Positions 34,047 through 45,361 of a stretch of DNA of 64,000 bases are shown here, piece after piece (within the stretch, counting starts at the first letter, position 1; each line of letters begins with the position of its first letter). Source of the DNA: Mycobacterium sp. D16R12 (GTDB taxonomy: Bacteria > Actinomycetota > Actinomycetes > Mycobacteriales > Mycobacteriaceae); assembly GCF_002013465.1 (NCBI RefSeq), contig NZ_MAFC01000008.1, positions 186,001 through 250,000 on the forward strand, given 5' to 3'. The notes under the pieces are model-generated. The model had not been told where the DNA came from and ran no database searches. It saw only the letters and a program-made list of their open reading frames with translations. Made by a program: the position numbers and the translations under genes.

Positions 34047-35274
34047 ATGACCGGCCTGGACGGTGTCTTTCGGCGGGATTGGGGGCCAACGGTCGCTGCC
34101 ATCGCACGGTGGTCAGGGGACCTCACCATCGCCGAGGACGCCGTCCAAGGCGTGCACCGACGCGGTGCGCACCTGGCCACGCGACGGCATACCCGACAAT
34201 CCGGGCGGGTGGTTGTTGACGGCCGCACGGAATCGGGCGCGTGATCGACTACGGCGCGAGACGCTGCGTCCGGGAAAGGAATTGGCTGCCGTGCTCGACG
34301 ACATCACCGCCCGCACCGACGTTTCCGATCCCCACTCCGTCCCCGATGATGAGCTACGGATGATGTTCACGTGTGCCCATCCCGCCCTGGAGCGAGGGTC
34401 GCAGCTGGCCCTCACGCTACGGCTGGTATCGGGCCTGACGGTGGCCGAGATCGCCCGGGCGCTGCTGCACAGCGAGGCCGCCATAGGTCAGCGGATCACC
34501 CGCGCCAAGGCCAAGATTCGTACGGCCAACATTCCGCTGCGAGTGCCGCCCGCCGAGCTACTACCCGAACGAACTCCGCACGTGCTCAGTTGCATCTATT
34601 CGGTGTTCACCGAAGGCTACTGGTCGACGGGCGGGCCGTCGGCCATTCGCGACGAGTTGTGCGACGAGGGCGTGCGCCTGGCCGGCGAGCTGTGCAAGCT
34701 CATGCCGCAGGAACGGGAAGCCAATGCGCTGGCCGCACTTGTGCTGCTTCATGACTCACGGCGCCTGGAGCGCATGGACCGAGACGGCGCACTGGTACCC
34801 CTGGACGAGCAGGACCGTACCCGGTGGGATCACCATCGCATCGCCCGTGGGCTGAGTCAGTTGCGACACGCGGCCGGCTCGCCCGGTCCCTACCTGCCGC
34901 AGGCGGTGATCGCCGCGCTGCATGCCACCGCCCCAACCTGGGAGGAGACCGACTGGCAGGCCATCTGCCGGGCCTACGACCGGCTGGCGACCATGACGCA
35001 TTCGCCTGTGGTGCTGGTGAATCGAGCGTTGGCGATCGGCCTGCGCGACACCCCCGACGCGGGGCTGGCCGCACTGGAGAAAGTGGCCCACGATCCACGC
35101 TTAGCACGATCAAATCTGACGGCTACCGTCCGCGCCGATCTGCTTCGGCGGGCCGGCCGACATGGCGAAGCCGCCGATTGGTACCGGACGGCGCTGTCCA
35201 CCAACGGATCAGACCCGGGACGCGAGTTTCTGCGGCGCCGCATCGCCGAATGCGAAAACCGGAACAAGAACTAG
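34047..35274 (+). pseudogene. ECF42-type sigma factor with an internal frameshift
   Basis: The N-terminus (start ATG 34047, MTGLDGVFRRDWGPTVAAIA through TIAEDAVQ) is in one frame; the rest (ACTDAVRTWPRDGIPDNPGG to the stop at 35274) is in another. Two bases appear to be missing at about 34149 (CAAGGC where CAAGAGGC is expected for QEA). Read together they give about 410 residues: sigma region 2, sigma region 4 (LTLRLVSGLTVAEIARALLH) and the long C-terminal extension with TPR-like helices typical of ECF42. The gene may be truly dead, or the window may carry a read error. A shortened protein from 34063 would lack region 2.1. It overlaps the next convergent gene by four bases. Confidence 0.8.
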
Positions 35275-36263
35275 ACAGCGTCGAGGACGCTGTCCAGCCA
35301 CAGGCCAACATCGCGCTGGACGCGATCCTTCTCCGGCTCGTTGAGGATCTCGTGACGTCCACTTGCGTAGAACCTGTACTCCAGCCGCCGGTGACCTTCG
35401 GCCAAGTATCGAGTGATGAGACTCTGAATCGTCTCGGTTCGACCCCCGACCGGATCGTCGCTTCCCGCGATGACGAGAATCGGCAGCTCGACCGGAATGC
35501 GCGATTCGTTTTCCGGCACCCACAACGAGTGAAATCCCTTGATCACCGAGTAGGTCATCGCGTTGGAAAATGGCTTGCCACACAAAGGATCCGACTGAAA
35601 TATGCGAATCTCTTCGGGATCGCAGGTCTGCCACTCGGATCCGGTGGGGGTGACACCGCCGGCCACGAACGGGGCGTTGAATCCCGCCAGGAGCGAACCG
35701 AAGAACTCGCTCGGTGCCATCGCATTCGGACCTGTCGCGACGGCCTCGAGTTGGGCAATGGCCTGCTGGTAGGCGTCCTCGGTGAGGCCCGGCACCGCGC
35801 CGAGCGTCCCGCACAGGACAGCCCCCGCCAGCAGGTCCCCGTGGTTCTGGATGTGGGACTGCGTCAATGCCGAACCCATGCTGTGACCGAAGGCGATCAA
35901 CGGCAGGTCCGGGTCCTGCGTACGCGCGATATCGGCCAGCTGCTTGATATCGGCCGCCATGTCATCCCAGGCCGTGACTCCGAGCTGCCCCAATCCTTCG
36001 GGTCCGGCCGTCTGTCCGTGTCCGCGTAGGTCCAGCGCGTAGACCACACACCCGCGCGCGGCGAGAAAACGCGCCAGACGGTCATAGCGCGCACTGTATT
36101 CGGCGATGCCGTGCGTGATCTGCACAGCCGCGCGAGTTTCGATCCCACACGGCGGATGCCACGTCCGATACCAGATCGCCATCTGGTCCACATCGGACAC
36201 GAACGTGGAAAATATGGGCCCGCCAACGGGATTCGAAGAGTTCTCGGATGTGTCCTGACTCAT
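35271..36263 (-). CDS. Alpha/beta hydrolase, monoacylglycerol-lipase-like
   Basis: This 330-residue serine hydrolase has the lid-type monoacylglycerol lipase layout: HGIAEYSARYDRLARFLAAR, nucleophile motif FGHSMGS, acid in VIAGSDDPVGG and histidine in YASGRHEILNE, the last being the signature ending of bacterial monoacylglycerol lipases. AAGGA lies six bases before the ATG at 36263. There is no signal peptide. Lipid or ester degradation is expected. It is divergent from the LysR gene. Confidence 0.88.
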   Translation of the reverse strand: MSQDTSENSSNPVGGPIFSTFVSDVDQMAIWYRTWHPPCGIETRAAVQITHGIAEYSARYDRLARFLAARGCVVYALDLRGHGQTAGPEGLGQLGVTAWDDMAADIKQLADIARTQDPDLPLIAFGHSMGSALTQSHIQNHGDLLAGAVLCGTLGAVPGLTEDAYQQAIAQLEAVATGPNAMAPSEFFGSLLAGFNAPFVAGGVTPTGSEWQTCDPEEIRIFQSDPLCGKPFSNAMTYSVIKGFHSLWVPENESRIPVELPILVIAGSDDPVGGRTETIQSLITRYLAEGHRRLEYRFYASGRHEILNEPEKDRVQRDVGLWLDSVLDAV

Positions 36264-36733
36264 AGCGATCCTTTCATGAGGCGATTTCCTCAGCGTACTT
36301 ACGGTCCTCGCGGCGCGCGTGGACCCTGTCCATGCCTTCCTGAAGTTGGTCCCTCGTCTTGCCCCGAGCCAGCCAGCCTCCTCAGCCGTCGAGATTGCAG
36401 GGTATGAGAAATACCGCAACTCACCAGTTCACATTTTTCAGCCATAGTTGGGAACACGCTCCAGCCACGCGAAAGTGTTCCCATTATTTAACACAGATGA
36501 GTAATCGATAAATCCAATAGCAAATTCTTACACGCACCAAAGTCTGCAGGTATTCGTCCTCATGGACGTTCAGCCACCACGGGAGGCCAGTGCCTATACC
36601 AGCAAGTTAGCACGGTCATTGCTCAAGTTCTCCGGGAGGAGCATTACTGATTTAGCAATAGTGTGTTACCCACAGAGAAATAATCCCAAGCCATTCAGAT
36701 AACCACATTCCATCTGCGCGATATGATCGCACA
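36264..36733. other. AT-rich intergenic region upstream of LysR regulator
   Basis: This 470-base gap between divergent genes is visibly richer in A and T than the rest of the window from about 36420 on. I see no gene in it. A -10-like TATGAT at 36722-36727 sits seven bases before the lysR-type ATG, so that transcript may be leaderless. Confidence 0.5.
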
Positions 36734-37678
36734 ATGGGTCTTCAAAGCCTTGATGTATACGATCTTCGCTGCTTTGTCGCCGTGGCAACAACGCTGAATT
36801 TCACCCAGGCCGCACGGGATCTTCATGTCTCTCCCCCTCCCCTCAGCCGAAGGATCAGAGACATGGAACGCCTGCTGGGGGTGACGTTGTTTCTCCGTGA
36901 CACGCGACGGGTGAAACTGACTCCGGAAGGCGCCCGGCTGCTACCGGCGGCGCGACGCGTACTCGCACAGTTCGACGAGTTGCCGGCCATTGTGTCTTCG
37001 GAACCCTCCGCGTCCAGACGGTCCATCGACTACGGCGTGCCGCCCTGGCTACACCCCGACCTGCGTGCGGTGTTGGCAGACCTGGAAGACATGCACGCAG
37101 GTGGATTCACCTTGCGGAAGTGGCCACGCGGCAGCGCGGAGATCATCTCCGCACTCCAGCGGGGCGACATCGCGTTCGGGCTGGCCCGGCCACCATTCGA
37201 CTCGAATGGATTGATCAGCACGGTGGTACGCGAAGAACCCTTGGGCGCAGTACTTTCCAAGAAACGGTACGGATCGAGGTCCTCGATCTCGGTGTCCGAG
37301 CTCGCCAATCTCGACTACGTGACCGCACGGCGAGACACCGACACCGGGTATCGACAGCAGGTGGACAGCGCATTGGAAGCCGCAGGTGTACCTCGTCGGA
37401 AAGACGTCGACCCCGGCGACTACGTGGGTGCCGCGGACGTCATCGGCGTTGGCGATGGATTCGCCATCGCACCGCTCGCCGCGACTAGCGGTGGCCAGAT
37501 GTACAACCTCGCCGAAGATGTCTGTGTACCGATCAACAACATGGAGCTGACCCTCGTCACCTGCCTGGTGTGGCAGGCGAATCTCGCCGAGCAGGACGAA
37601 GGAATCCGCGCGGTCATCGACACGGCAGTCGCCTTGCTACGCAGACCCGGCACGCATCCGCGATTCGACTCGGTATAG
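36734..37678 (+). CDS. LysR-family transcriptional regulator
   Basis: This 314-residue LysR regulator has the N-terminal winged helix (NFTQAARDLHVSPPPLSRRI, about residues 22-41) followed by a periplasmic-binding-protein-like effector domain. LysR proteins usually control the divergent neighbour, here the monoacylglycerol-lipase-like gene 470 bases away. The effector is unknown. Its 3' end is 24 bases from the end of the convergent devS-like gene. Confidence 0.9.
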   Translation: MGLQSLDVYDLRCFVAVATTLNFTQAARDLHVSPPPLSRRIRDMERLLGVTLFLRDTRRVKLTPEGARLLPAARRVLAQFDELPAIVSSEPSASRRSIDYGVPPWLHPDLRAVLADLEDMHAGGFTLRKWPRGSAEIISALQRGDIAFGLARPPFDSNGLISTVVREEPLGAVLSKKRYGSRSSISVSELANLDYVTARRDTDTGYRQQVDSALEAAGVPRRKDVDPGDYVGAADVIGVGDGFAIAPLAATSGGQMYNLAEDVCVPINNMELTLVTCLVWQANLAEQDEGIRAVIDTAVALLRRPGTHPRFDSV

Positions 37679-37702
37679 CTATCTGCGGCGAGACTCGAAC
37701 CG

Positions 37703-39409
<1,707 letters not shown>

Positions 39410-39450
39410 TCAACTCTCGCACACCTTGACCTCGAGTGAACACGAACCCT

Positions 39451-40101
39451 TCAGCCGTGCGGCCCCTGGTTCTCGCGCGCGAGTTTAGTGGCGAGCACGG
39501 CAACCTGTGTCCGGCGCTCGAGGTCCAGTTTGGTGAGCAGACGTGAGACGTAGTTCTTGACCGTCTTCTCCGCCAAGAACATTCGTTCCGCGATCTGACG
39601 GTTTGTGAGCCCCTCCCCGATCAGTTCCAGCAGCGTCCGCTCCTGCGCGGTGAGGCCGGCCAACGGCGACGGATTGTCGGCCGCCGCCCGCAACTTGTTC
39701 ATCAACGCGGCCGCGGCGCGGTTGTCCAGCAGCGAACGTCCCGCCCCGACGGTGCGGACCGCGGAGATCAGTTCCATTCCCTTGATGTCCTTGATGACGT
39801 AACCACCGGCGCCCGCCATGATCGCGTCAAGCATGGCGTGTTCATCGGTGAATGAGGTGAGCATCAGGCAGTTGAGATTCGGGAGCTTGGACCGTAACTC
39901 GCGGCACAGCTCGACCCCGTTACCGTCGGGAAGCCGGATGTCCAGCACCGCGATGTCCGGTTGTAGCGCGGGGATACGCGCCATAGCCTCGGCCACCGAG
40001 GATGCCTGACCGATCACCGAGAAGTCCTCTTCCTCCTCGAGCAGGTCGGCCAGGCCGCGGCGCACCACCTCGTGGTCGTCGACCAGGAACACCGTGATCA
40101 T
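39451..40101 (-). CDS. devR: Hypoxia response regulator DevR/DosR-like
   Basis: This 216-residue NarL-type response regulator has the receiver phospho-acceptor Asp54 ([13 protein letters not shown]) and acidic pocket Asp8-Asp9. Its [12 protein letters not shown] linker start and DNA-binding end ([17 protein letters not shown]) follow M. tuberculosis DosR almost residue for residue. When phosphorylated it would activate dormancy genes through GGGACT-type boxes. The ATG at 40101 gives the family start; the longer frame is spurious. It is followed by its kinase and preceded by a small gene with a box-like dyad upstream. Confidence 0.94.
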   Translation of the reverse strand: MITVFLVDDHEVVRRGLADLLEEEEDFSVIGQASSVAEAMARIPALQPDIAVLDIRLPDGNGVELCRELRSKLPNLNCLMLTSFTDEHAMLDAIMAGAGGYVIKDIKGMELISAVRTVGAGRSLLDNRAAAALMNKLRAAADNPSPLAGLTAQERTLLELIGEGLTNRQIAERMFLAEKTVKNYVSRLLTKLDLERRTQVAVLATKLARENQGPHG

Positions 40102-40166
40102 GTCCGTTTCCCTTCCATCTGCCGCACCCAGTGTGGCACCAGCGACGGAATCCAGCACCGGCATCA

Positions 40167-40364
40167 CTACAGCCCAACCACGTAGAGATCGCCGATGTTC
40201 TTGTCGCTGTGCGATATCGCGTCCAGCAGATGACGGGCCGACACGATGTCCGGGACGCGCTGCAAACCGCCGGACGCGAGCAGCTTGCTGTCGATCAGTG
40301 CCGACGCCTGGACCAGCGTTCCGGCGGTCACACTGCCCTGGAGTGGGATAGAGCGCGCCACCAT
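40167..40364 (-). CDS. Small protein leading the devR-devS operon
   Basis: The 65-residue protein has no family that I recognise. Coding is supported by a GGAAGGA ribosome site five bases before the ATG and by strong third-position G/C bias. The sequence (start [20 protein letters not shown], end [10 protein letters not shown]) is soluble with no membrane segment. It ends 65 bases before the devR start, in the place held in M. tuberculosis by the much longer Rv3134c universal stress protein. It may be a regulated accessory factor; this is inference. Confidence 0.65.
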   Translation of the reverse strand: MVARSIPLQGSVTAGTLVQASALIDSKLLASGGLQRVPDIVSARHLLDAISHSDKNIGDLYVVGL

Positions 40365-40425
40365 GGCATTCCTTCCGGTCGTACCCCGTTGTTCAACCGT
40401 AGGACGGGATGAATCCGGGCCGCTA

Positions 40426-40439
40426 CGGTCTTTGGTCCC
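40426..40439 (-). promoter_or_regulatory. DosR-box-like dyad
   Basis: On the minus strand GGGACCAAAGACCG matches 11 of 14 positions of the DosR core consensus GGGACTWWAGTCCC. It lies about 62 bases upstream of the small gene that leads the devR-devS operon, a fitting distance for autoactivation. Confidence 0.55.
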
Positions 40440-40450
40440 TACTCACGACA

Positions 40451-40494
40451 AAGCCCCCATTTCCTCCCTCGATATGAAGGGGAAATGGGGGCTT
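40451..40494 (-). terminator. Intrinsic terminator of rplKA
   Basis: A perfect 14-base-pair stem (arms 40451-40464 and 40481-40494) with a 16-base loop begins 24 bases after the rplA stop and ends in TT on the minus strand. Confidence 0.8.
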
Positions 40495-40517
40495 GTGCCG
40501 ATAACGTGCGCGGGAGG

Positions 40518-41228
40518 CTACTGGACCTCGAGGAAGTTCCGGGTCACGGCCGGGTCAACCTGGATGCCCGGGCCCGTGGTGGTGGTGACGACAACCTTCT
40601 TCAGGTAGCGGCCCTTGGCCGACGACGGCTTGGCACGCAGGATCTCGTCCAGCACGGCGCCGTAGTTCTCTGCCAGCTTCTCGGCATCGAACGAGGCCTT
40701 GCCGATGATCAGGTGAAGGTTGGAGTGCTTGTCGACGCGGAAGTTGATCTTGCCGCCCTTGATATCGGTGACGGCCTTGGCGACATCGGGGGTCACGGTG
40801 CCGGTCTTGGGGTTCGGCATCAGACCACGCGGTCCCAGGACGCGGGCAATACGACCGACCTTGGCCATCTGATCCGGGGTCGCGATGGCGGCGTCGAACT
40901 CCAGCCAGCCGCCCTGGATCTTCTCGATCAGGTCGTCGCTACCGACAACATCGGCGCCGGCGGCCGTAGCCGCTTCGGCCTTGTCGCCCACCGCGAAGAC
41001 GATGACGCGAGCGGTCTTACCGGTACCGTGCGGAAGGTTCACGGTGCCGCGGACCATCTGGTCAGCCTTGCGGGGGTCGACGCCGAGGCGCATCGCGACC
41101 TCGACAGTGGCGTCGTACTTCTTGGACGCGGTCTCCTTGGCCAGCTTTGCGGCCTCAAGAGGGGTGTACAGCTTCTCGCGGTCCACCTTCTCGGCGGCCT
41201 CGCGATATGCCTTGCTGTTCTTGCTCAT
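40518..41228 (-). CDS. rplA: 50S ribosomal protein L1
   Basis: This 236-residue protein binds 23S rRNA at the L1 stalk and helps release deacylated tRNA. The signature [20 protein letters not shown] is near residues 131-150, and the start [20 protein letters not shown] is typical of mycobacteria. It lies 86 bases after rplK. Confidence 0.97.
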   Translation of the reverse strand: MSKNSKAYREAAEKVDREKLYTPLEAAKLAKETASKKYDATVEVAMRLGVDPRKADQMVRGTVNLPHGTGKTARVIVFAVGDKAEAATAAGADVVGSDDLIEKIQGGWLEFDAAIATPDQMAKVGRIARVLGPRGLMPNPKTGTVTPDVAKAVTDIKGGKINFRVDKHSNLHLIIGKASFDAEKLAENYGAVLDEILRAKPSSAKGRYLKKVVVTTTTGPGIQVDPAVTRNFLEVQ

Positions 41229-41314
41229 TGGTATCCAATCAATCGTTGGTTCGTGGTCGTACAGGCCGAAGCGGGCCTTACCACTTGTCGTTCGGTACTA
41301 CAGCGGTGCTGTGT

Positions 41315-41746
41315 CTACTCGACCGTGATGCCCATCGAGCGCGCGGTGCCGGCAATGATCTTGGCGGCGGCGTCGATGTCGTTGGCGTTGAGGTCTTCCT
41401 TCTTCGTCTCGGCGATCTCGCGCACCTGATCCCAGGTCACCTTGGCGACCTTGGTCTTGTGCGGCTCACCGGAACCCTTGGGCACACCGGCAGCCTTCAA
41501 CAGCAGCCTGGCGGCGGGAGGGGTCTTGAGCGCGAAGGTGAAGCTGCGATCCTCGTAGACACTGATCTCCACCGGGATGACGTTGCCGCGCTGCGAATCG
41601 GTCGCGGCGTTGTACGCCTTGCAGAACTCCATGATGTTGACGCCGTGTTGACCGAGCGCGGGACCGACCGGCGGCGCAGGGTTGGCTTCGCCGGCCTTGA
41701 TCTGAAGCTTGATCAGCCCGACGACCTTTTTCTTCTTCGGGGCCAT
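41315..41746 (-). CDS. rplK: 50S ribosomal protein L11
   Basis: This 143-residue protein forms the GTPase-associated centre with 23S rRNA. The proline-rich N-terminal signature [20 protein letters not shown] and the C-terminal rRNA-binding part ([10 protein letters not shown] end) are intact. It follows nusG by 83 bases. Confidence 0.97.
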   Translation of the reverse strand: MAPKKKKVVGLIKLQIKAGEANPAPPVGPALGQHGVNIMEFCKAYNAATDSQRGNVIPVEISVYEDRSFTFALKTPPAARLLLKAAGVPKGSGEPHKTKVAKVTWDQVREIAETKKEDLNANDIDAAAKIIAGTARSMGITVE

Positions 41747-41829
41747 GGGGTGTTTCCTTACTTTCCTTCCGTGTTCCGGCCGTTATTCGACCGGAGGTTC
41801 TGCGGACCGTCACGCGGTCCGAAGTCTTG

Positions 41830-42633
41830 TTAGAGCTTCTCCACCTGAGTGAAGTTGAGTTCGACCGGGGTTTCGCGGCCGAAGATGGACACCAGCACCT
41901 TGAGGCGCTGCTGTTCGGCGTTGACCTCGCTGATACTGGCAGGCAGCGTCGCGAACGGACCATCGGTAACGGTGACCGACTCGCCGACCTCGAAATCGAC
42001 CTCGATGACCGCACGCTCCAGGCCACCGGTCTCGGCCGCCGCGGCGCCGGTCTCGGCCGACGAACCCTTGGCGGGCTTCTTGGCCGGAGTCTGCGGCAGC
42101 AGGAACTTCACCACGTCGTCGAGGGACAGCGGCGACGGACGCGAGGTCGCGCCGACAAAACCGGTGACACCGGGGGTGTTACGGACCGCGCCCCAGGACT
42201 CGTCGTTCAGTTCCATCCGGACCAGGATGTAACCGGGCAACACCTTGCGGTTGACCTGCTTGCGCTGGCCGTTCTTGATCTCGGTGACCTCCTCGGTAGG
42301 CACCTCGATCTGGAAGATGTAATCGCCGACGTCCAAGTTCTGCACACGGGTCTGCAGGTTCGCCTTGACCTTGTTCTCGTATCCGGCGTACGAGTGAACG
42401 ACGTACCACTCGCCCGGCTCACGACGCAGCTGAGCCTTCAACGTGACGGCCGGATCGGCGTCCTCTTCGTCTTCTTGCGCCTCCGCCTCGGCAGCCGGCG
42501 CATCCGAAGACGACTCAGTCGGCTCCTGCGCCGTCTCCTCGGTCTCGGTGCTCTCATCCACCACGTCAACCGATACAGCGGTATCCGCGGTGTCTTCTGG
42601 CTCGCTCGTAGCGTCGCCGTCGAAGGTCGTCAC
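41830..42633 (-). CDS. nusG: Transcription termination/antitermination factor NusG
   Basis: This 267-residue factor binds RNA polymerase and couples it to Rho or the ribosome. About 85 acidic, low-complexity N-terminal residues, common in actinobacteria, precede the NGN domain ([20 protein letters not shown]). The KOW domain comes at the end ([20 protein letters not shown]). It lies 24 bases downstream of secE. Confidence 0.96.
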   Translation of the reverse strand: MTTFDGDATSEPEDTADTAVSVDVVDESTETEETAQEPTESSSDAPAAEAEAQEDEEDADPAVTLKAQLRREPGEWYVVHSYAGYENKVKANLQTRVQNLDVGDYIFQIEVPTEEVTEIKNGQRKQVNRKVLPGYILVRMELNDESWGAVRNTPGVTGFVGATSRPSPLSLDDVVKFLLPQTPAKKPAKGSSAETGAAAAETGGLERAVIEVDFEVGESVTVTDGPFATLPASISEVNAEQQRLKVLVSIFGRETPVELNFTQVEKL

Positions 42634-42657
42634 CGTTCGTCCTCTCTCGTCTCTCTA

Positions 42658-43056
42658 CTACCCGAACACCAGCATGACCAGCCGGGCCAGGCCCAGGTCG
42701 ATCACGCCGATCAGGGTCACCATGAACACCAGGAAGACCAGCACCACCGAGGTGTAACTGACCATCTGCTTGCGGTTGGGCCAGATGACCTTGCGCAGCT
42801 CGGCAACCACCTGCTTGAGGAACACCCAAAGCTGGACGAGCGGATTGCGCGACGGCCCCGTCTTGTCCTTCTTGGCGGCCGGCTTCTTAGCCTTCTTCTT
42901 CACCTCACCGGTCTCGGAGGCACCTGAATCGGTGAGCTCCGTAGCCGCGATCGAGGCGTCAGCACGGCGGGTCCGCTTACCCGTCGGACGAAGCGGCTTG
43001 GTCGAGGTGACGGCCCGGTCGCTGTCGACTCCGGACTCGTCTAGCTCGTCGCTCAT
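42658..43056 (-). CDS. secE: Preprotein translocase subunit SecE
   Basis: This 132-residue SecE has one transmembrane segment near the C-terminus ([20 protein letters not shown]) preceded by the conserved amphipathic helix [20 protein letters not shown]. It stabilises SecY in the export channel. The N-terminal 75 residues are charged and variable, as in other mycobacteria. It lies between tRNA-Trp and nusG. Confidence 0.95.
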   Translation of the reverse strand: MSDELDESGVDSDRAVTSTKPLRPTGKRTRRADASIAATELTDSGASETGEVKKKAKKPAAKKDKTGPSRNPLVQLWVFLKQVVAELRKVIWPNRKQMVSYTSVVLVFLVFMVTLIGVIDLGLARLVMLVFG

Positions 43057-43126
43057 GCCCTTCCGTACCTCTCTTACCTTTCGGCGAGTGATCTCGTCGT
43101 TCCCTAGTGCGTACCCCAGGATGTTG

Positions 43127-43199
<73 letters not shown>

Positions 43200-43243
43200 A
43201 TGGCTGGCATGCCAACCCGGTTGGCCGGGGCCTCACACAACAC

Positions 43244-43273
43244 ACGCGCCTCCCGAGTACCCGACAGGCGCGT
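43244..43273 (-). terminator. Hairpin downstream of hadC
   Basis: Arms ACGCGCCT (43244-43251) and AGGCGCGT (43266-43273) pair perfectly, with partial extension by CACAAC/GTTGTG. No T run follows. It would separate hadABC from the tRNA-Trp unit; the rest of this 159-base gap is featureless. Confidence 0.4.
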
Positions 43274-43358
43274 TGTGGTGGGAAAACCCCGAATCTCGAG
43301 TGTACCCCGACGCTATCCCCAGACTGAAATTGCCTCGGGCTGGCGAACGACACCGAGC

Positions 43359-43829
43359 TCAGATGAGCTTGATGTCGGCCATCCGGTCCGAGTCGCGACC
43401 CATCAGCGTGGTGAACGCCTCCATGACCAGCTCGCCGGCCTGGTTGCGGACGATGTTGCGGGTAGTCACGATGTCCACACCGAAGGCTTCCTTGTGGGAG
43501 TCCACCTGGAAGTCGCAGGACAGCTCGTCGCCCTCGGTGATGGGCTTGTGGTAGACGAACTTCTGTTCGGAATGCACGATCTGCATGGTTTCCATGCCGA
43601 CGTCATAGGTGCGGAAGAATTCCTTCTGCACCAACAGCGCCATCACCGCAGGAAAGGCCAAAGGCGCGATAAGGCCGTGATGCCCGAGTTCGGCCGCCGC
43701 TTTCGGGTCGAGACTGGCCGGGTCGACCGCTTTGACTGACTGTGCGAACTCGCGGATCTTCTCCCGGCCCACCACGTAGGTCCTGGAGTACTTGTGCGTC
43801 ATTCCGACGATTTCGAAACTGAGCGCCAT
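43359..43829 (-). CDS. hadC: (3R)-hydroxyacyl-ACP dehydratase subunit HadC
   Basis: This 156-residue half-hotdog protein is the structural partner of HadB in the FAS-II dehydratase that acts late in mycolate chain elongation. It is closely similar in layout to HadA (MALS start, YVVGREKIREFA, then MQIVHSEQKFVYHKPITEGD) and lacks the catalytic Asp-His pair, as expected. It starts two bases after the hadB stop. Confidence 0.95.
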   Translation of the reverse strand: MALSFEIVGMTHKYSRTYVVGREKIREFAQSVKAVDPASLDPKAAAELGHHGLIAPLAFPAVMALLVQKEFFRTYDVGMETMQIVHSEQKFVYHKPITEGDELSCDFQVDSHKEAFGVDIVTTRNIVRNQAGELVMEAFTTLMGRDSDRMADIKLI

Positions 43830-43831
43830 GA

Positions 43832-44263
43832 TTACGCCAGCGTCGCAGTCGCGATGGCGCGTCCGAAGATCTTCTTGCCGTTGGTGGTGGCGGTCAGTGC
43901 GATGGTCACCGACTTGGTGTCCTGATCGACCGACTTCACGCGACCGTTGAAGATGATCTCCGCGCCGACACCGTCATTGGGCACCGTGACGAAACTGGTG
44001 AAGCGCACGTTGTACTCGGTAACCGCCGCCGGGTCGCCGATCCACTCGGTGACATAGCCGCCACCGAGGCCCATGGTCAGCATGCCGTGTGCGATGGCGC
44101 CGTCCTCGAGCCCCACCAGCTTGGCGGTCTCATCGTCCCAGTGGATCGGGTTGAGGTCGCCGGAGACTCCGGCGTAGTTCACAAGATCCTGCCGGGTAAG
44201 CGGAATCATCTTCTCCGGCAGCTGGTCTCCCACGTTGACCGAACCGAACTCACGCAGTGCCAT
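43832..44263 (-). CDS. hadB: (3R)-hydroxyacyl-ACP dehydratase catalytic subunit HadB
   Basis: This 143-residue MaoC-like subunit carries the catalytic pair Asp36 and His41 in SGDLNPIHWDD. It forms the HadAB and HadBC heterodimers that dehydrate beta-hydroxyacyl-ACP in mycolic-acid synthesis; HadAB is a target of thiacetazone and isoxyl. Its ATG shares one base with the hadA stop (TGATG), so translation is coupled. Confidence 0.96.
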   Translation of the reverse strand: MALREFGSVNVGDQLPEKMIPLTRQDLVNYAGVSGDLNPIHWDDETAKLVGLEDGAIAHGMLTMGLGGGYVTEWIGDPAAVTEYNVRFTSFVTVPNDGVGAEIIFNGRVKSVDQDTKSVTIALTATTNGKKIFGRAIATATLA

Positions 44264-44733
44264 CAGTTGAACCCGCCTTCTTCTCCGTCTTCTGCAGTGC
44301 GCCCGGCAAGAGTCGTGATCAGCTCCTGCACCAGCTCACCCTTGTCATTGGTGATGAGGCTCTTGGTGACGATGATGTCGGCACCGAACGAGCGTCGGAT
44401 CGAGTCGAGGTACACATCGCAATACAGCTTGTCGCCGGCAGTGATCGGGCGCAGGAGTTTGAGTTCCTGGTCGACCTGGACGATCTTCTCGTCCTTGATT
44501 CCGATGTTCGCGCTCTCAAAAAAGGCTGCCTGAGCGGTATATCCGAAAATACAGAGGAAGGTCGGCGGAGCGACCAGTGAACCGTAGCCGAGAGACGAAG
44601 CACTGCCCTCTTCGTGATGTGCGAGGTGCTCGCTCTTCACAGCTTCGGCGTGCTCGCGAATCTTCTCCCGCTCGACCACGTAGTGGTCGGGGTATCGGTA
44701 GTGCGTTCCGACGAGATCTTGCGATAAAGCCAC
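44263..44733 (-). CDS. hadA: (3R)-hydroxyacyl-ACP dehydratase subunit HadA
   Basis: This 156-residue non-catalytic subunit binds the acyl chain with HadB. The sequence starts MALSQDLVGTHYRYPDHYVV, and the hotdog helix lies near residues 60-80. It is the first gene of hadABC and lies about 100 bases downstream of rpmG. Confidence 0.95.
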   Translation of the reverse strand: MALSQDLVGTHYRYPDHYVVEREKIREHAEAVKSEHLAHHEEGSASSLGYGSLVAPPTFLCIFGYTAQAAFFESANIGIKDEKIVQVDQELKLLRPITAGDKLYCDVYLDSIRRSFGADIIVTKSLITNDKGELVQELITTLAGRTAEDGEEGGFN

Positions 44734-44816
44734 GGGGCGGAACCTACCTACTGATGTTGACCGATACCAAGTAAGGCTTGCCTATTCGTGTCGCGTTCGG
44801 ACGACACGGGAAGGCC

Positions 44817-44848
44817 AAAGAGAAGCGCGATCAGCGCGACTCTTTGTG
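44817..44848 (-). terminator. Hairpin spanning the rpmG stop codon
   Basis: On the minus strand CAAAGAG and CTCTTTG pair at the base and GCGC pairs with GCGC nearer the loop, which contains the rpmG stop codon. It has no T tract, so it may be a weak terminator or a processing site before hadA. Confidence 0.35.
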
Positions 44849-44998
44849 GGGCTGGTGCGATCCGCAGTTCGGGCAGAACTTCTTCAGTTCCAGCCGGTCA
44901 GGGTCGTTCCGCCGGTTCTTCTTGGTGATGTAGTTACGGTGCTTGCACGTCTCACATGCCAAGGTGACCTTGGGCCGGACGTCTGTGCTGGAGGCCAC
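44831..44998 (-). CDS. rpmG: 50S ribosomal protein L33
   Basis: I translated this short gene by hand: GTG start at 44998, 55 residues, start [20 protein letters not shown] and end SHQPHKESR. It is the zinc-ribbon form of L33, with Cys15, Cys18, Cys42 and Cys45 intact (CETC and CPNC), so it belongs to the zinc-containing (C+) set. GAGGG lies eight bases before the GTG. Its place between tRNA-Met and hadA is that of rpmG2 in M. tuberculosis. Confidence 0.93.
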   Translation of the reverse strand: MASSTDVRPKVTLACETCKHRNYITKKNRRNDPDRLELKKFCPNCGSHQPHKESR

Positions 44999-45038
44999 TG
45001 CAGTTGCCCTCTTTCATTCGTTGACTATGTACGGGTGG

Positions 45039-45112
45039 TAGCGGTGGGGAGGCTCGATCTCCCGACCTCACGATTATGAGTCGTGCGCTCTAACCAGCTG
45101 AGCTACACCGCC
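45039..45112 (-). tRNA. metT: tRNA-Met (CAT), elongator type
   Basis: The 74-base cloverleaf has acceptor GGCGGTG pairing with CACCGCT (one G-U), a D arm TAGCTCAGCTGGTTAGAGC, anticodon loop CTCATAA with anticodon CAT and T arm with TCGAG. Normal pairing at the acceptor top marks it as elongator. The 3' CCA is not encoded. Confidence 0.95.
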
Positions 45113-45170
45113 ATGACGGCGTTCCGATCGAGCTCAACATCCCGCTGCCCAACTCTCCCGGTGCCCACCG

Positions 45171-45243
45171 AGCCCCCTAACGGAATCGAACCGTTGACCT
45201 TTTCCTTACCATGGAAACGCTCTACCGACTGAGCTAAGGGGGC
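45171..45243 (-). tRNA. thrT: tRNA-Thr (GGT)
   Basis: The 73-base cloverleaf has acceptor GCCCCCT pairing perfectly with AGGGGGC, anticodon stem TTTCC/GGAAA and loop ATGGTAA with anticodon GGT. The order tRNA-Thr, tRNA-Met, rpmG, hadABC matches M. tuberculosis. Confidence 0.95.
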
Positions 45244-45257
45244 ATAAAGCCCTCACG

Positions 45258-45286
45258 AGGGTACCCGGTGACGTCGGCGGATCCAA
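45258..45286 (-). promoter_or_regulatory. Promoter of the tRNA-Thr unit
   Basis: TTGGAT (45281-45286) and TACCCT (45258-45263) on the minus strand are exactly 17 bases apart, upstream of tRNA-Thr by 15 bases. It could drive tRNA-Thr, tRNA-Met, rpmG and hadABC. Confidence 0.55.
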
Positions 45287-45361
45287 AACCGCTCTACCGG
45301 GAGGCAGACCCCTCTGCTTTCAGTCACGTATCACCCACCGATGCGGGCGCATCCGGGAGCC

